NCBI RefSeq assembly: GCF_014692495.1
Contig: NZ_JACOIJ010000025.1
Coordinates: 1 to 54,311 of the forward strand
Direction: 5' to 3'
Source: Sphingobacterium litopenaei
GTDB taxonomy: Bacteria > Bacteroidota > Bacteroidia > Sphingobacteriales > Sphingobacteriaceae
DNA length: 54,311 nucleotides
Below the pieces are notes generated by a model. It saw nothing but the letters and a program-made list of their open reading frames with translations, was not told the DNA's origin and did not search any database. The translations under genes were made by a program, and so were the position numbers. How positions within the stretch are numbered: the stretch's first letter is position 1; each line of letters starts with the position of its first letter. Positions 28,593 to 38,209 of the stretch are shown here, in pieces.

Positions 28593-30086
28593 TTAATAAC
28601 CAGGATTCTGCTTCAAATTTGGATTGGCGTCAATCTCAACTTGAGGAATGGGTAACAACAAATGTTTTGCGGTCGCATTGAGCTTGCCGATGCTGTGCAG
28701 AAAACTAAGCGCATACTGTCCATTGTCCCAGCGAATCATATCAAACCAGCGTTGTCCTTCAAAAGCAAGTTCTATTCTTCTTTCGTGACGGATTTTTTCA
28801 CGCATATCAGCTTGGGAAAGTCCTGTAATTGACTTTTTGTCGGTCAAACCTGCTCGTTGTCGCACCAAATACAGGGGATCCACCGCCTGAGCCGTATTGC
28901 CGAGTTCATTGAGTGCCTCAGCCTTCATCAATAGCACGTCTGCATAACGTAACACAACGATATTGGCTGCATTGGTATTGTAATCGGGTGAAATGGACAA
29001 TGGAACCAAAAATTTGCGCACGTTATATCCTGTGGACGACATATTGGATTTGTAGGCCTTACCGTCGAAAAGTGGTCCGCCTTCATACAAAACAGTTTTA
29101 TCTTTGCGCAAGTCTCCAGTTTCGTATTGGGAGACAAACTCAGCTGTTGGCTGATTCCAGCCGTAGCCGCCGCCCACCCAGCCCGAATTGCGTGGTCCCA
29201 TATAGGTGCTCAGCCAGTTTGCCTGATTTTCATCGTCCCAAAATCCGGCCTTGGTAAGTCCATAATATTGTACTTCAAAGAGCGATTCGGCTGTATTTTT
29301 ATGACGAGGCTCCCCCCCAAAACAATCACTATAGTCTGCATTAAGCACATAGCCCAGCGACTCGACTTGATTGCATTGATCAATGCACAACTGATATTGT
29401 TTTAGCGTGAGGTAAACTTTTGCCAAAAGGCCTGCCGCAGCTCCTTTACTGACGCGTCCCTTATCCTGATCGGCATATTCCTCACGACGTGGTAACAGTG
29501 TAATGGCTTCCTTAAGGTCTGGTACTATAACTTCATTATAGATGCGTTCTTTGCTCACGCGAGCCGGTTTAAGATCATCTCCGGGTTTTGTAGGTACCAA
29601 TGAAAGTGGCACATCGCCAAACAGCTGAACCAAAATAAAATAATAGTTCGCACGGAGGAATTTGGCTTCCCCGATCAATCTGTTTTTCAATTGGAGATCT
29701 ATATCCATCGAAGGGACATTTTCCAAGACGGTATTACAATATAAAATACCAGGATTGGGCCCACGCCAAAGATCAACCGCCGAGAAATTGTCGGGGCCAG
29801 TGGAAAAATTGGACAGTTGGATCGTTTCTATTCCGTCATCGCCACCACCTGCGCCCACGGCACTATTCCCGGCCATAATGTCTAATGACCATATCCGCAT
29901 ATTGTATAACTTGGGTCGTTGGAGTGGCTGATATGCCGCATTGATCATTGCAACAGCAGCGGAAGCATCCTTGACGGATTCGGCACTGGGATCCTCAAGA
30001 GGTTCTTTATCCAAAAATTTTGAACATGAGCCCAACCAAAGGGGCATCGCCGCAAGAGCCATATAAAATATTTTTTTCATCATCAT
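28593..30086 (-). CDS. SusD/RagB family nutrient-binding lipoprotein
   Basis: A 497-residue lipoprotein (MKKIFYMALAAMPLWLGSC, lipobox LGSC) that caps a SusC channel. It shows the SusD N-terminal signature SKFLDKEPLEDPSAESV, the TPR-rich body (AKFLRANYYFILVQLFGDVPL, KGAAAGLLAKVYLTLKQY) and the C-terminal VLRYADVLLMKAEALNELG and RHERRIELAFEGQRWFDMIRW. The start has three Met codons in a row, so the exact first residue is uncertain by two. It is 12 bases downstream of susC. Confidence 0.95.
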   Translation of the reverse strand: MMMKKIFYMALAAMPLWLGSCSKFLDKEPLEDPSAESVKDASAAVAMINAAYQPLQRPKLYNMRIWSLDIMAGNSAVGAGGGDDGIETIQLSNFSTGPDNFSAVDLWRGPNPGILYCNTVLENVPSMDIDLQLKNRLIGEAKFLRANYYFILVQLFGDVPLSLVPTKPGDDLKPARVSKERIYNEVIVPDLKEAITLLPRREEYADQDKGRVSKGAAAGLLAKVYLTLKQYQLCIDQCNQVESLGYVLNADYSDCFGGEPRHKNTAESLFEVQYYGLTKAGFWDDENQANWLSTYMGPRNSGWVGGGYGWNQPTAEFVSQYETGDLRKDKTVLYEGGPLFDGKAYKSNMSSTGYNVRKFLVPLSISPDYNTNAANIVVLRYADVLLMKAEALNELGNTAQAVDPLYLVRQRAGLTDKKSITGLSQADMREKIRHERRIELAFEGQRWFDMIRWDNGQYALSFLHSIGKLNATAKHLLLPIPQVEIDANPNLKQNPGY

Positions 30087-30098
30087 GAGTCTAATTGG

Positions 30099-33092
30099 TT
30101 AAAATCTAAGGTCCAATCCCAAGCTAAAGTTTTTTGTGATCGGGTAATTACTATTATCAACACCTCCTATCACTTCAGGATCGAAGCCAGAATACTTGGT
30201 CCAGGTGAACAAATTCTGTCCTGAAAAATAAAACCGCAACCGCCCTGCATGCAGACGTTTGGCTACAGCCTCAGGCAAGCTATAACCTACGGTCAGATTT
30301 TTCAGACGCAGGTATTTTCCCTGCTCTATAAAACGATCTGAATTACGTGTATTTTTATTGGGGTCGCTGTAAATCGCTCTGGGCACCTCGTTACTTGTTC
30401 CCTCCGCAGTCCAACGATCAAGAACTTTAGTCGTCTGATTTCGAATCGTATACATACCCTCCAGGGTAACCCTATTGGCGTTATAGATCTGGTTTCCGGA
30501 TACCCCTTGAAAGAATACTTCAAGATCTATATTTTTATAGGACAACTTATTATTCATGGCAAAACTCCAACTTGGTGTTGGATTACCTAAATAGGTACGA
30601 TCATAGTCATTGACGACTCCATCTTTATTGATGTCCCTAAATTTGATATCGCCGGGTGCCGTACTATTGGCTGGATCTGCCCCTTGGTATTGATAAGCAT
30701 AACTATTCACTTCGGCCCAGTTCTGAAAAATACCATTGGTCAAATAGCCATAAAATGATCCAACAGGCTGTCCAATGGTATGGGACTGATAACCATAGTA
30801 AATAGGTACATCGCCATCAAGTCTAACGACCTTATTTCTATTATAGGAGATATTGAAATCGGTATTCCACATCAGTTCTCCTTTTAGGTTTTTGCTACGT
30901 AAACTCAATTCCCAACCCTTGTTTTCTACCTCTCCAGCATTGATCATTGGCGTATAGCTGTCTGAATATCCTGTCGTAATGGGCACGCTCATCTTGACAA
31001 GCATATCTGAAGTTTTTTTGATGTAAGCATCCATCGTCAACTGGATCCTGTTTTTGAAAAAACTTGCATCAATTCCAACATTCTGTTGTTTGATCGTTTC
31101 CCAGCGTATGCCTGGGTTAGGCATAACGAGTGGGTACAATGTCGAAACGGGAATACCATTGAAAACATATTGACCAGTTTTTAAGCGAGCGGATGCAGCA
31201 TAGTTGTCCAACACGGCCTGATTACCAGTAACTCCATAACCGATACGGAGTTTAACATCACTCCAAAAATCATTTTTGTTAAAAAAAGACTCTTCAGAGA
31301 TACGCCAGGCGGCAGAAAAAGAAGGAAAAGTCCCCCAACGGTTGGCCGTAGTAATTCTTGATGTACCATCACGACGTACAGTGGCAGTAAGGAGATAGCG
31401 ATTTTTAAACGTATAATTGGCGCGTCCGAAGAATGACAATAGCGCCCATTCGTTGCGGCTCCCACCTACGGTTGGATCTAACAAACCATTGTTTAACTGG
31501 TTATTATTGTCGGAAAGAAACTCCTTGATGCTTCCATTCATGTAATTATAATCATTGTTTTGCGCACTAGATCCTAACATCACATTGACTTCGTGTCCCC
31601 CCTCGAAAGTATTTGCATAAGTAAGGGTATTGTCCCACAAATAGGTGAGGCTCTTGTTGAAGCTTTCACTCCGATAGGAATTAGGAACGGGGATCGGTTT
31701 CCAATTGTATTTAGGCGAAAAGGTCATATTGTCCCAAGCCTTATAATCGAGGCCAAACAAAGTTTTGAAGGTGAAATGATTCAAGAAACTTGCTTCCGCA
31801 TAGATATTTCCAAGAAGATTATAGCCTTTCGTTGTATTTTGTTCAAGCATGGCAGTACCGATTGGATTGCGCAGGTCGCCATAGAATATAGCTTCATTTC
31901 CAGGACCTGAATAGGTGCCGTCTTCATTGAAAATTGGTTGTGTGGGCAATGAGGCCAACGTATTCAATACGCTATAGGAACCACTGTGTTTTACATCATG
32001 GCTTAGCGTGAGCGTATTGCCCAATTTGAGCCATGCTGTCTGTTTAGCTTCATTGTTAAACTGAAAATTATACCGTTTGTAATCGGTGTTTTTCACGATG
32101 CCATCCTGATTGAGTATGCCAGCAGAGACGTAGTATGTATTCTTTTCGCCACCACCATCATAACTAAGGGCATAATTAGCTAATTTACCTGTCTGTAAGA
32201 GTGCATCTAACCAATCTGTTCCTCGGCCAAGCAATGTAGGATCGGCAAAATCGGGTCGTTGACGGTTATTGTTGTTGGCCATCATCTCATTGTGCAGCGA
32301 TGCAAACTGTTGTGCATTCAGCATTTTGGGCAAACTCGTTGCCTGCTGAATCGCATAATTGGCACTTGCCGCAATACTGCCTTTATTTTTATTGCCCTTT
32401 TTTGTTGAAATCAGTACAACACCATTGGCTCCTCTGGAACCATAAATGGCAGTAGCAGAAGCATCCTTGAGGATATCGATTGTCTCCACATCATTTGGAT
32501 TGAGCGCATTGAGAGACAGATCCGTTGGAACGCCATCAATCACTAACAATGGTGCACTATTGTTGATTGACCCCAGACCTCGGATCTGTATGGATACATT
32601 GCTTCCGGGCGCACCTGAGTTGATAACCTGTACACCAGAGGCACGTCCTTGAAGTGCTTCGCCAACATTTGCCACAGGCTTATCTTTCATTGCCTCGGCA
32701 CCCACAGAGGCTAAAGAACCCGTCAGATCTTTCTTTTTAACGGTCCCATATCCGATAACAACCACTTCGTCAAGTGCAGTGTTATCCTTGACTAGTATAA
32801 TATCATAAATTGATGCATTGTCGACCTTTACTTCCTGAGTCTTGTAGCCGATATAGGAGATGCTCAAAACTGAACCATGTGCAACGGTCATTTTAAAATG
32901 GCCATTTCGATCTGTCTGTACTTGCTGGGTTGTCCCCTTGTTGCTGACAGAAACGGCTTCAATAGCTAGCTTGTTTTCGTCTTTAACAGTACCCTGAATC
33001 TCCCTTTGCTGTGCAAATGAATTTAAACAGATTAAAATCATTAAAAGCATGAGAATGGGATACGTAAAACGTAATCGCCCCTGGTTTTTCAT
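30099..33092 (-). CDS. SusC/RagA TonB-linked outer-membrane transporter
   Basis: A 997-residue TonB-dependent transporter importing oligosaccharides across the outer membrane. A signal peptide (1-27, cleaved before QREIQGTV) is followed by a carboxypeptidase-D regulatory-like domain (about 30-108). The TonB box region with DEVVVIGYGTVKKKDLTGS comes next, then the plug (GRASGVQVINSGAPGS, SIQIRGLGSINNSAPLLVID, DVETIDILKDASATAIYGSRGANGV) and a 22-strand barrel ending in FSLGLDLRF. No N-terminal STN domain is present, so it is not linked to an anti-sigma relay and is presumably regulated by the SusR-type protein next door. A 212-base leader upstream probably holds the operon promoter. Confidence 0.96.
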   Translation of the reverse strand: MKNQGRLRFTYPILMLLMILICLNSFAQQREIQGTVKDENKLAIEAVSVSNKGTTQQVQTDRNGHFKMTVAHGSVLSISYIGYKTQEVKVDNASIYDIILVKDNTALDEVVVIGYGTVKKKDLTGSLASVGAEAMKDKPVANVGEALQGRASGVQVINSGAPGSNVSIQIRGLGSINNSAPLLVIDGVPTDLSLNALNPNDVETIDILKDASATAIYGSRGANGVVLISTKKGNKNKGSIAASANYAIQQATSLPKMLNAQQFASLHNEMMANNNNRQRPDFADPTLLGRGTDWLDALLQTGKLANYALSYDGGGEKNTYYVSAGILNQDGIVKNTDYKRYNFQFNNEAKQTAWLKLGNTLTLSHDVKHSGSYSVLNTLASLPTQPIFNEDGTYSGPGNEAIFYGDLRNPIGTAMLEQNTTKGYNLLGNIYAEASFLNHFTFKTLFGLDYKAWDNMTFSPKYNWKPIPVPNSYRSESFNKSLTYLWDNTLTYANTFEGGHEVNVMLGSSAQNNDYNYMNGSIKEFLSDNNNQLNNGLLDPTVGGSRNEWALLSFFGRANYTFKNRYLLTATVRRDGTSRITTANRWGTFPSFSAAWRISEESFFNKNDFWSDVKLRIGYGVTGNQAVLDNYAASARLKTGQYVFNGIPVSTLYPLVMPNPGIRWETIKQQNVGIDASFFKNRIQLTMDAYIKKTSDMLVKMSVPITTGYSDSYTPMINAGEVENKGWELSLRSKNLKGELMWNTDFNISYNRNKVVRLDGDVPIYYGYQSHTIGQPVGSFYGYLTNGIFQNWAEVNSYAYQYQGADPANSTAPGDIKFRDINKDGVVNDYDRTYLGNPTPSWSFAMNNKLSYKNIDLEVFFQGVSGNQIYNANRVTLEGMYTIRNQTTKVLDRWTAEGTSNEVPRAIYSDPNKNTRNSDRFIEQGKYLRLKNLTVGYSLPEAVAKRLHAGRLRFYFSGQNLFTWTKYSGFDPEVIGGVDNSNYPITKNFSLGLDLRF

Positions 33093-33304
33093 AAAATTTG
33101 ATTTTTACGTATTGCTTATAATTGTTATTTAATTTCGATTTGAAACTAGTGTCAAATCGCCCCCTAATTGGTTTATCCAAAAATAAGAGGATCAAAGAGC
33201 AGATAAAAGAGGTGTATCGCCGAATATAGAAACAACAAAAATGTAAAAATCTAAAAAACAGAATATTACATCAAATACAACAAAGAAATATATAGAAGAT
33301 TAGG

Positions 33305-34978
33305 TCAATAATTTAGGGCTTTTCGACCTATTTTTGTGACCAATTCATCAAAATCTTCGCGCGGGACGGCAGCTTTATTTCTGAATTTGGTCCGGTAGGT
33401 ATAAATGGTATTCGTTGAATAGTGCAAGAAACGGGCTATCTTTGCGCTGTCTGTAATACCCAAACGTATCAATGCAAAAATACGGAGTTCCGGGCTCAGT
33501 ACTTCATTTGGCTTCAAGACAACTTGCATATCTGGGACTAACAGTGCATTGAAATCTTCCACAAAGTTCGGATACAAGTGCAAAAATACATGATCAAAAG
33601 TGGCGTATAATTCTCTTACTTCATGGTCGATCATATCGCGTGATTTAAGCATCTGCTTGAGCTCTTCGATCTTCTTGGCCATGACCATCTTGTTGAGCGA
33701 AATCTGGTATTTTTCGAGCTTATCAATATATAAGGAACATAAGTTTAGGAACTCACCGATATAGGCTTCTTTGATGTGATTGGTTTCTGCCAACTCGCTA
33801 TTCATAGATAGCACTTCGCTATTGGTGGTATGAAGTTCGTCATTAGCTGTATTCAATTGCTGATTGAGCACCTGCAATTTTTGATTGAGTTCGAAGAGCT
33901 CTCTACGGACGCGATTTACCCGCTTCATCTGCCTGTATATCAAAATAACTGCTATAATGAGGCACAGCGATAGCATACTGACAATCGCTAGAAAGATTGT
34001 CAATTTTGACTTTTGTTGTAATTCATTTTCTTGATAAGCAGAGTTTATGATCGGAAAGATCTGCGAAGCTTCATAGGTCCGGAAACGGGCATTACAAAAT
34101 ATAGCATCCTCCATTGATGATTTGATACATCTATAGGCCTCTTCAATATGGTTTGATTTATACAATAAGGTCGCTAATGCCTGCATTGAGGCATTCTCCT
34201 TGATGGCATTTTTAATATCACTAATCGCGGATAGCGTCAAATATTTGCGTTGAAGGTCAACATTTCCTTCCTTTTCATAGATATTAGCCAAGGCATAACA
34301 TAAGATGGCATGTTCATGATCCTCTTTTCGGGAAAGATCAAGCATATACATCAACGTCTTTTTCGCGTCCTCAAATTTCCCTTCATCATGGAGCTTTTCG
34401 GCATAAACAATACGGTATTGACTACTTTTCGTGTCCAGTTCACTTAAGAGCGAATCGCGATAGCGATCACTCCGAATGGCATACTGCCGATCGTCGGTAT
34501 TTGAAAATGAATAAAATTTATAGAGCCTTTTCCACGCATCGTAATACTTGATCAACAGTTCTCTAGGAAGCTTGCTCTTCTCCGCAGTGACCAATATCTT
34601 ATAGGCATCAATATACATACCTGCTGTGAAGTAAAATGAAGCAAGGTCCAGATTACTCTCATTGACTTGAAAGGAATCGCCGCTCTTTTGTGCTAACTTT
34701 ACATTTCCCCTGGCATATATAATCGCAGAATCTAGTTTATATGAAGCATATTCCTGGTAAAGGAGCTTATTTAATTCGTATTGTCCGGAAGCGTTATTTG
34801 TTGATTTCTGAAGCTGTCGTACCAAATCCTCTATTCTCGCTTCTTTGATGGCCATAAACTCTTCCTTTTTATCGACCATCTGAAGCAGCTGTATCAACGA
34901 AGTATCCTGTCCGGTTCCTGCTTTACAAAGGATAACCGATATGACAATCAACAGGACACATACGACACGTCTATACAT
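33305..34978 (-). CDS. SusR-type membrane regulator (DUF6377)
   Basis: A 557-residue protein with the SusR layout. A signal-anchor (about 1-23) is followed by a periplasmic helical TPR-like sensor (about 30-320), one transmembrane helix (LTIFLAIVSMLSLCLIIAVILIY, about 322-345), a Leu/Asn-rich coiled coil (NQKLQVLNQQLNTANDELHT, with further heptads to about 405), then a cytoplasmic DUF6377 region. The end resembles a LuxR-like helix-turn-helix (LSPELRIFALIRLGITDSAK, then IARFLHYSTNTIYTYRTKFRNKA). In Bacteroides, SusR binds an oligosaccharide outside and activates the sus genes. Position upstream of susC and same orientation support control of this locus by an alpha-glucan fragment. Confidence 0.9.
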   Translation of the reverse strand: MYRRVVCVLLIVISVILCKAGTGQDTSLIQLLQMVDKKEEFMAIKEARIEDLVRQLQKSTNNASGQYELNKLLYQEYASYKLDSAIIYARGNVKLAQKSGDSFQVNESNLDLASFYFTAGMYIDAYKILVTAEKSKLPRELLIKYYDAWKRLYKFYSFSNTDDRQYAIRSDRYRDSLLSELDTKSSQYRIVYAEKLHDEGKFEDAKKTLMYMLDLSRKEDHEHAILCYALANIYEKEGNVDLQRKYLTLSAISDIKNAIKENASMQALATLLYKSNHIEEAYRCIKSSMEDAIFCNARFRTYEASQIFPIINSAYQENELQQKSKLTIFLAIVSMLSLCLIIAVILIYRQMKRVNRVRRELFELNQKLQVLNQQLNTANDELHTTNSEVLSMNSELAETNHIKEAYIGEFLNLCSLYIDKLEKYQISLNKMVMAKKIEELKQMLKSRDMIDHEVRELYATFDHVFLHLYPNFVEDFNALLVPDMQVVLKPNEVLSPELRIFALIRLGITDSAKIARFLHYSTNTIYTYRTKFRNKAAVPREDFDELVTKIGRKALNY

Positions 34979-35436
34979 GATACTTTAAACCAAAAGTGAC
35001 AAAACACAATAGTAACATTTTCTTTTCCAATAACAAAACTTGCATATATTCTATATTTGGGAAATATGAATAGAATTTAAGAAAAAATTTAATATGCTCC
35101 CACATAAAACTGATAAAAGCAAATTTATGTCTTCTATAATTGGCCAATATTCGGCTTCTTGTCCTTTATCCAGCTAATTTTTAGATTTATTTTGAAACTT
35201 AGGTTAGAAACCGAGAATTTAAATGGTGCTAGATTTGAATCCTACCAATAATCTAGTTTGTATATAAAATAATAATGATAGGTTATATGCCTATTTTTAT
35301 TCAGCACTTGACAAATTATTTGGTGAAGGGGTACCGAGATAATTTTCAAATATTTCAATAATTAGCCTCAAAGCCAACAAGTCAACACAACAGATACTTA
35401 AATAATAAGAATTTTGGTAAATTGTCAAAGCATACC
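34979..35436. other. 458-base stretch without a recognisable gene, right edge of island
   Basis: AT-rich sequence between the SusR-type gene and the truncated comM. Only very short frames occur, on either strand. I found no clear terminator, tRNA or transposon end. The right junction of the island lies near 35495, where comM homology stops after AAMNPC. Confidence 0.6.
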
Positions 35437-36543
35437 TTAAGAGTGAATTATCCATTCTTTCTTATGGTGAAGGTTTTCATCAATACGACAAGGATTCATT
35501 GCAGCTATAAGCATAAAACGTGCTGGGTAATCTACCGTAAATTTGGAACGTGAAATCGTAATGCTTTGTGATTCTAGAGGCTGACGCATTACTTCCAATA
35601 CTGTTCTTTTGAATTCGGGCAATTCATCCAAAAATAAAACTCCATTATGTGCTAAGGATATTTCTCCAGGTTGCGGATGAGTTCCTCCGCCAACCAAAGC
35701 AACGTCAGAAATGGTATGATGAGGAGTTCTAAAAGGTCTAGTGGTCATGAGGGATTCTGCTGTGGGCAATGTTCCGGCAACAGAATGAATCTTTGTTGTT
35801 TCTAATGATTCTTCAACTGTAAGAGGTGGTAAAATAGTGGGTAGCCTTTTAGCAAGCATGGTTTTTCCTGCTCCTGGAGGGCCTATCAAAATGACATTAT
35901 GTCCCCCAGCTGCTGCTATTTCTAAAGCTCTTTTTATATTTTCTTGTCCTTTTACATCGGAAAAATCTACTTCATAACTGTTGATATTTTTTTCAAATTC
36001 CTCATTGATATTGACGTAAGTCGGAGCTATCGTTATTTTTCTTTCAAAAAAGTCAACGACATCATTCAAGTTATCGATTCCATAGATCTCCATGTCTGCA
36101 ACGATAGCTGCTTCTTTCGCATTTACAGAAGGAAGAATAATTCCCTTAAAGCCATCTTTTTTGGCTTGAACTGCTATTGGTAAAGCCCCTTTTATAGGCT
36201 GCACTGCACCGTCCAAAGACAATTCTCCTAAGATTATAAATTTATCTAATTCTTCTGTGGTGAGCTGATTTGATGAGGCTAGAATTCCAATTGCTATAGA
36301 AAGATCATACGATGATCCTTCCTTACGAATATCAGCGGGTGCAAGATTGACTACTATCTTTTGTCTTGGCATACGATAGCCTATGGATATTATTGCACTT
36401 TCTATACGCTGTAGACTTTCTTTAACGGCGTTGTCTGGTAAACCTACTATATAATATTTAGTTCATGTAGACTCGTTTACTTCTACCGTAATTGTAGTCG
36501 CCTCGATACCGTAAACGACACTTCCGAAAGTCTTTACTAGCAT
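35437..36543 (-). pseudogene. comM: comM (YifB) 5' part, truncated and with internal TGA
   Basis: ComM is a hexameric AAA+ helicase that promotes branch migration during integration of incoming DNA in natural transformation. Translation from ATG 36543 gives MLVKTFGSVVYGIEATTITV, then an in-frame TGA at codon 27 (36463-36465) where relatives have Gly, then [19 protein letters not shown] and [20 protein letters not shown] in the same frame. The AAA+ domain has Walker [33 protein letters not shown] and LFLDELPEF. Homology ends after AAMNPC (about codon 349) and runs into a nonsense tail [15 protein letters not shown]. The C-terminal helicase-associated part is gone; its last 19 codons are at 19942-20000. 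Not functional. Confidence 0.88.
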
Positions 36544-36748
36544 AGTGTGAAAAATTGGTTAATTAAATTTAAAGAAAATTTTTTGCATAAAAATTCTTTT
36601 TATAGGTTCGTTTGGTCTTGTTTTTGATGAATTGTAATAAATACCTTATTTTGACGTAGCCCACAAAAAATATTTTTATTTTTAAACGTTTTGGCACTTT
36701 TAGTGTTTATATAGTAAGTGATTTATTAAAATTTAATACAACGGAATA

Positions 36749-37018
36749 ATGAAAGACAGCGGAAAAGTAGTTACAGCATTATTAGCTGGTTTAGCAGCAG
36801 GTGCAGTTTTAGGTTTATTGTTTGCACCAGAAAAAGGATCAGAGACTCGTGATAAAATCAATGATTCGTTATCAGATTTGGCTGATGCAATTAAAGAGCG
36901 TGCGGAGCAACAAATTGATCAATTAAATGAATTGAAAGAGAAAGTATTAGCTTCGGTAAAATCAAAAGCTCATCAAGTAGAATCGATTATCGATGATGAA
37001 ATCGAAGAACACGCATAA
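36749..37018 (+). CDS. YtxH domain protein
   Basis: An 89-residue protein of the YtxH/GvpP-like family: a short N-terminal hydrophobic segment with the typical ALLAGLAAGAVLGLLFAPEKG motif, then a charged amphipathic helix (SDLADAIKERAEQQIDQLNEL). Members are stress-associated and membrane-attached; the molecular role is not known. It opens a three-gene cassette with a holin-like membrane protein and an uncharacterised protein, spaced 67 and 2 bases apart. Confidence 0.88.
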   Translation: MKDSGKVVTALLAGLAAGAVLGLLFAPEKGSETRDKINDSLSDLADAIKERAEQQIDQLNELKEKVLASVKSKAHQVESIIDDEIEEHA

Positions 37019-37085
37019 ATAAGATAAAGATATTTAATAATCGTACTGGCGAGGTAATCTATTCTCGCCAATAAATAAATAATGG

Positions 37086-37544
37086 ATGGAAGAACAAAAA
37101 TTTTCCTTTTCAGGTAGTTTTCAGAAGACCAAAGAATACCTTGATACGCAACTGGAAATATTAAAGCTTAAAGCTATTTCCAAGTCTTCTCGTATTATGG
37201 GAGCTATCATATTGGATGTTTCCAAATTGGGTTTGATTCTTATTGTTATTTTCTTTTGGTCATTAGCTTTAGGATTTTGGTTAGGTGAATTATTAGAAAG
37301 CAATTCTTTAGGATTTTTGGCTACAGGAGGGATATTTTTGATTATTCTATTAATTGTTAAGCTTTTAGAGCCTAAATTGGAAGCTAAATTCATGGACATT
37401 ACCATTAAAAAGTTCTTAGGTAAATGGAATGAGGAAGAAGATTTTATTGCTGAAATGGAACGCGAAGAATCTCAGCAAAAGGAAACATATGAATCTCCTA
37501 AGGGTACAGCTACGGTAAAAGATATTTTTGAAAAGGAAGTTTGA
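37086..37544 (+). CDS. phage-holin-like membrane protein
   Basis: A 152-residue protein with two central transmembrane helices (LGLILIVIFFWSLALGFWLG and LGFLATGGIFLIILLIVKLL) flanked by charged amphipathic regions. It resembles the family called phage holin (Phage_holin_3_6/DUF1469-type), which in bacteria is usually chromosomal and unrelated to lysis. No other phage gene is nearby. It sits between the YtxH gene and an uncharacterised gene that begins 2 bases after its stop, a cassette that I recall as recurrent in Sphingobacteriales. Confidence 0.75.
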   Translation: MEEQKFSFSGSFQKTKEYLDTQLEILKLKAISKSSRIMGAIILDVSKLGLILIVIFFWSLALGFWLGELLESNSLGFLATGGIFLIILLIVKLLEPKLEAKFMDITIKKFLGKWNEEEDFIAEMEREESQQKETYESPKGTATVKDIFEKEV

Positions 37545-37546
37545 TC

Positions 37547-38062
37547 ATGAGAGTAAATATTAATAATTCTGAAGAGCTTAAAAATGAGCTTTTGCGTCTT
37601 AATCGCTTGAGAAAGGAGCAGGAAGTTTACATAGGAGATCAATACCGACTTCTAAAAAATAAAGTACAGACTCCAGCTCGTGTTTTAGGTGCTGTTACTT
37701 CATCTGTACCAGGCGTAAGTTTGGTAAAGAGTTTATTTTCATCTTTTAGCAAATCTAAAACTTCGGAAGAGGTATTAGGGAATAAGTCCGATTGGCTTAC
37801 AAAAGCTACGCAATTAGCGCTTCCTTTTTTGCTTAACAAAACATTACTCAAGAATAGTGGTTGGCTAAAAAAATCACTTGTGCTGCTAGCTTCAGAAGGT
37901 GCTGCTGGTCAGATTAATAAAGATAAGGTGAATAATTTTGTAGGCAGGATTGCAGATTACATTCGTCCTAAAAAATCTAAAAAGAAGCATAAAAATATAC
38001 GAGGAATTGATGAACAGGATACTGCTAATTTTGGTATACCACCAGACAGCGAAACTTACTAA
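37547..38062 (+). CDS. uncharacterised protein of the YtxH/holin cassette
   Basis: I do not recognise a named family for this 171-residue protein. It begins MRVNINNSEELKNELLRLN with an amphipathic N-terminal helix. A Pro/Gly/Val segment (TPARVLGAVTSSVPGVSLVKSL), a weakly hydrophobic middle (ATQLALPFLLNKTLL, LVLLASEGAAG) and a very basic tail (RPKKSKKKHKN) follow. The ATG at 37547 is 2 bases after the previous stop, indicating translational coupling with the holin-like gene. A membrane-surface role is plausible but inferred only from context. Confidence 0.8.
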   Translation: MRVNINNSEELKNELLRLNRLRKEQEVYIGDQYRLLKNKVQTPARVLGAVTSSVPGVSLVKSLFSSFSKSKTSEEVLGNKSDWLTKATQLALPFLLNKTLLKNSGWLKKSLVLLASEGAAGQINKDKVNNFVGRIADYIRPKKSKKKHKNIRGIDEQDTANFGIPPDSETY

Positions 38063-38082
38063 TCTTTTATGTTAAAATATAT

Positions 38083-38104
38083 AATCCCTTCGACTGAAGG
38101 GATT
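38083..38104 (+). terminator. terminator after the YtxH/holin cassette
   Basis: AATCCCTTC (38083-38091) pairs with GAAGGGATT (38096-38104) around GACT, followed by TTTTTT. Confidence 0.88.
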
Positions 38105-38185
38105 TTTTTATAATTAGAGATTGTTATTTCATTAGACTCCAGAAAATTTAAGCCCTAAATAGTTGAATAACTGAGAACATAAGGT

Positions 38186-38193
38186 TATTTTTG
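38186..38193 (+). promoter_or_regulatory. trmB promoter, -7 box
   Basis: TATTTTTG fits TAnnTTTG and lies 16 bases before the trmB ATG. Confidence 0.5.
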
Positions 38194-38209
38194 CGGCTTA
38201 ATTCATGTT

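Noticed and set aside
35230..35270. tRNA-like T-loop (GATTTGAATCC) near the right island edge
   Set aside because: No complementary T-stem, acceptor stem or anticodon arm could be formed around it; not a tRNA or a credible attachment site.
36463..36465. TGA in comM as a selenocysteine codon
   Set aside because: Relatives have Gly here, no SECIS-like hairpin is apparent, and the gene is also truncated; it is a plain nonsense mutation.
37086..37544. Prophage indicated by a holin-like gene
   Set aside because: No capsid, tail, lysin or integrase gene in the window; the family is usually chromosomal in Bacteroidota.
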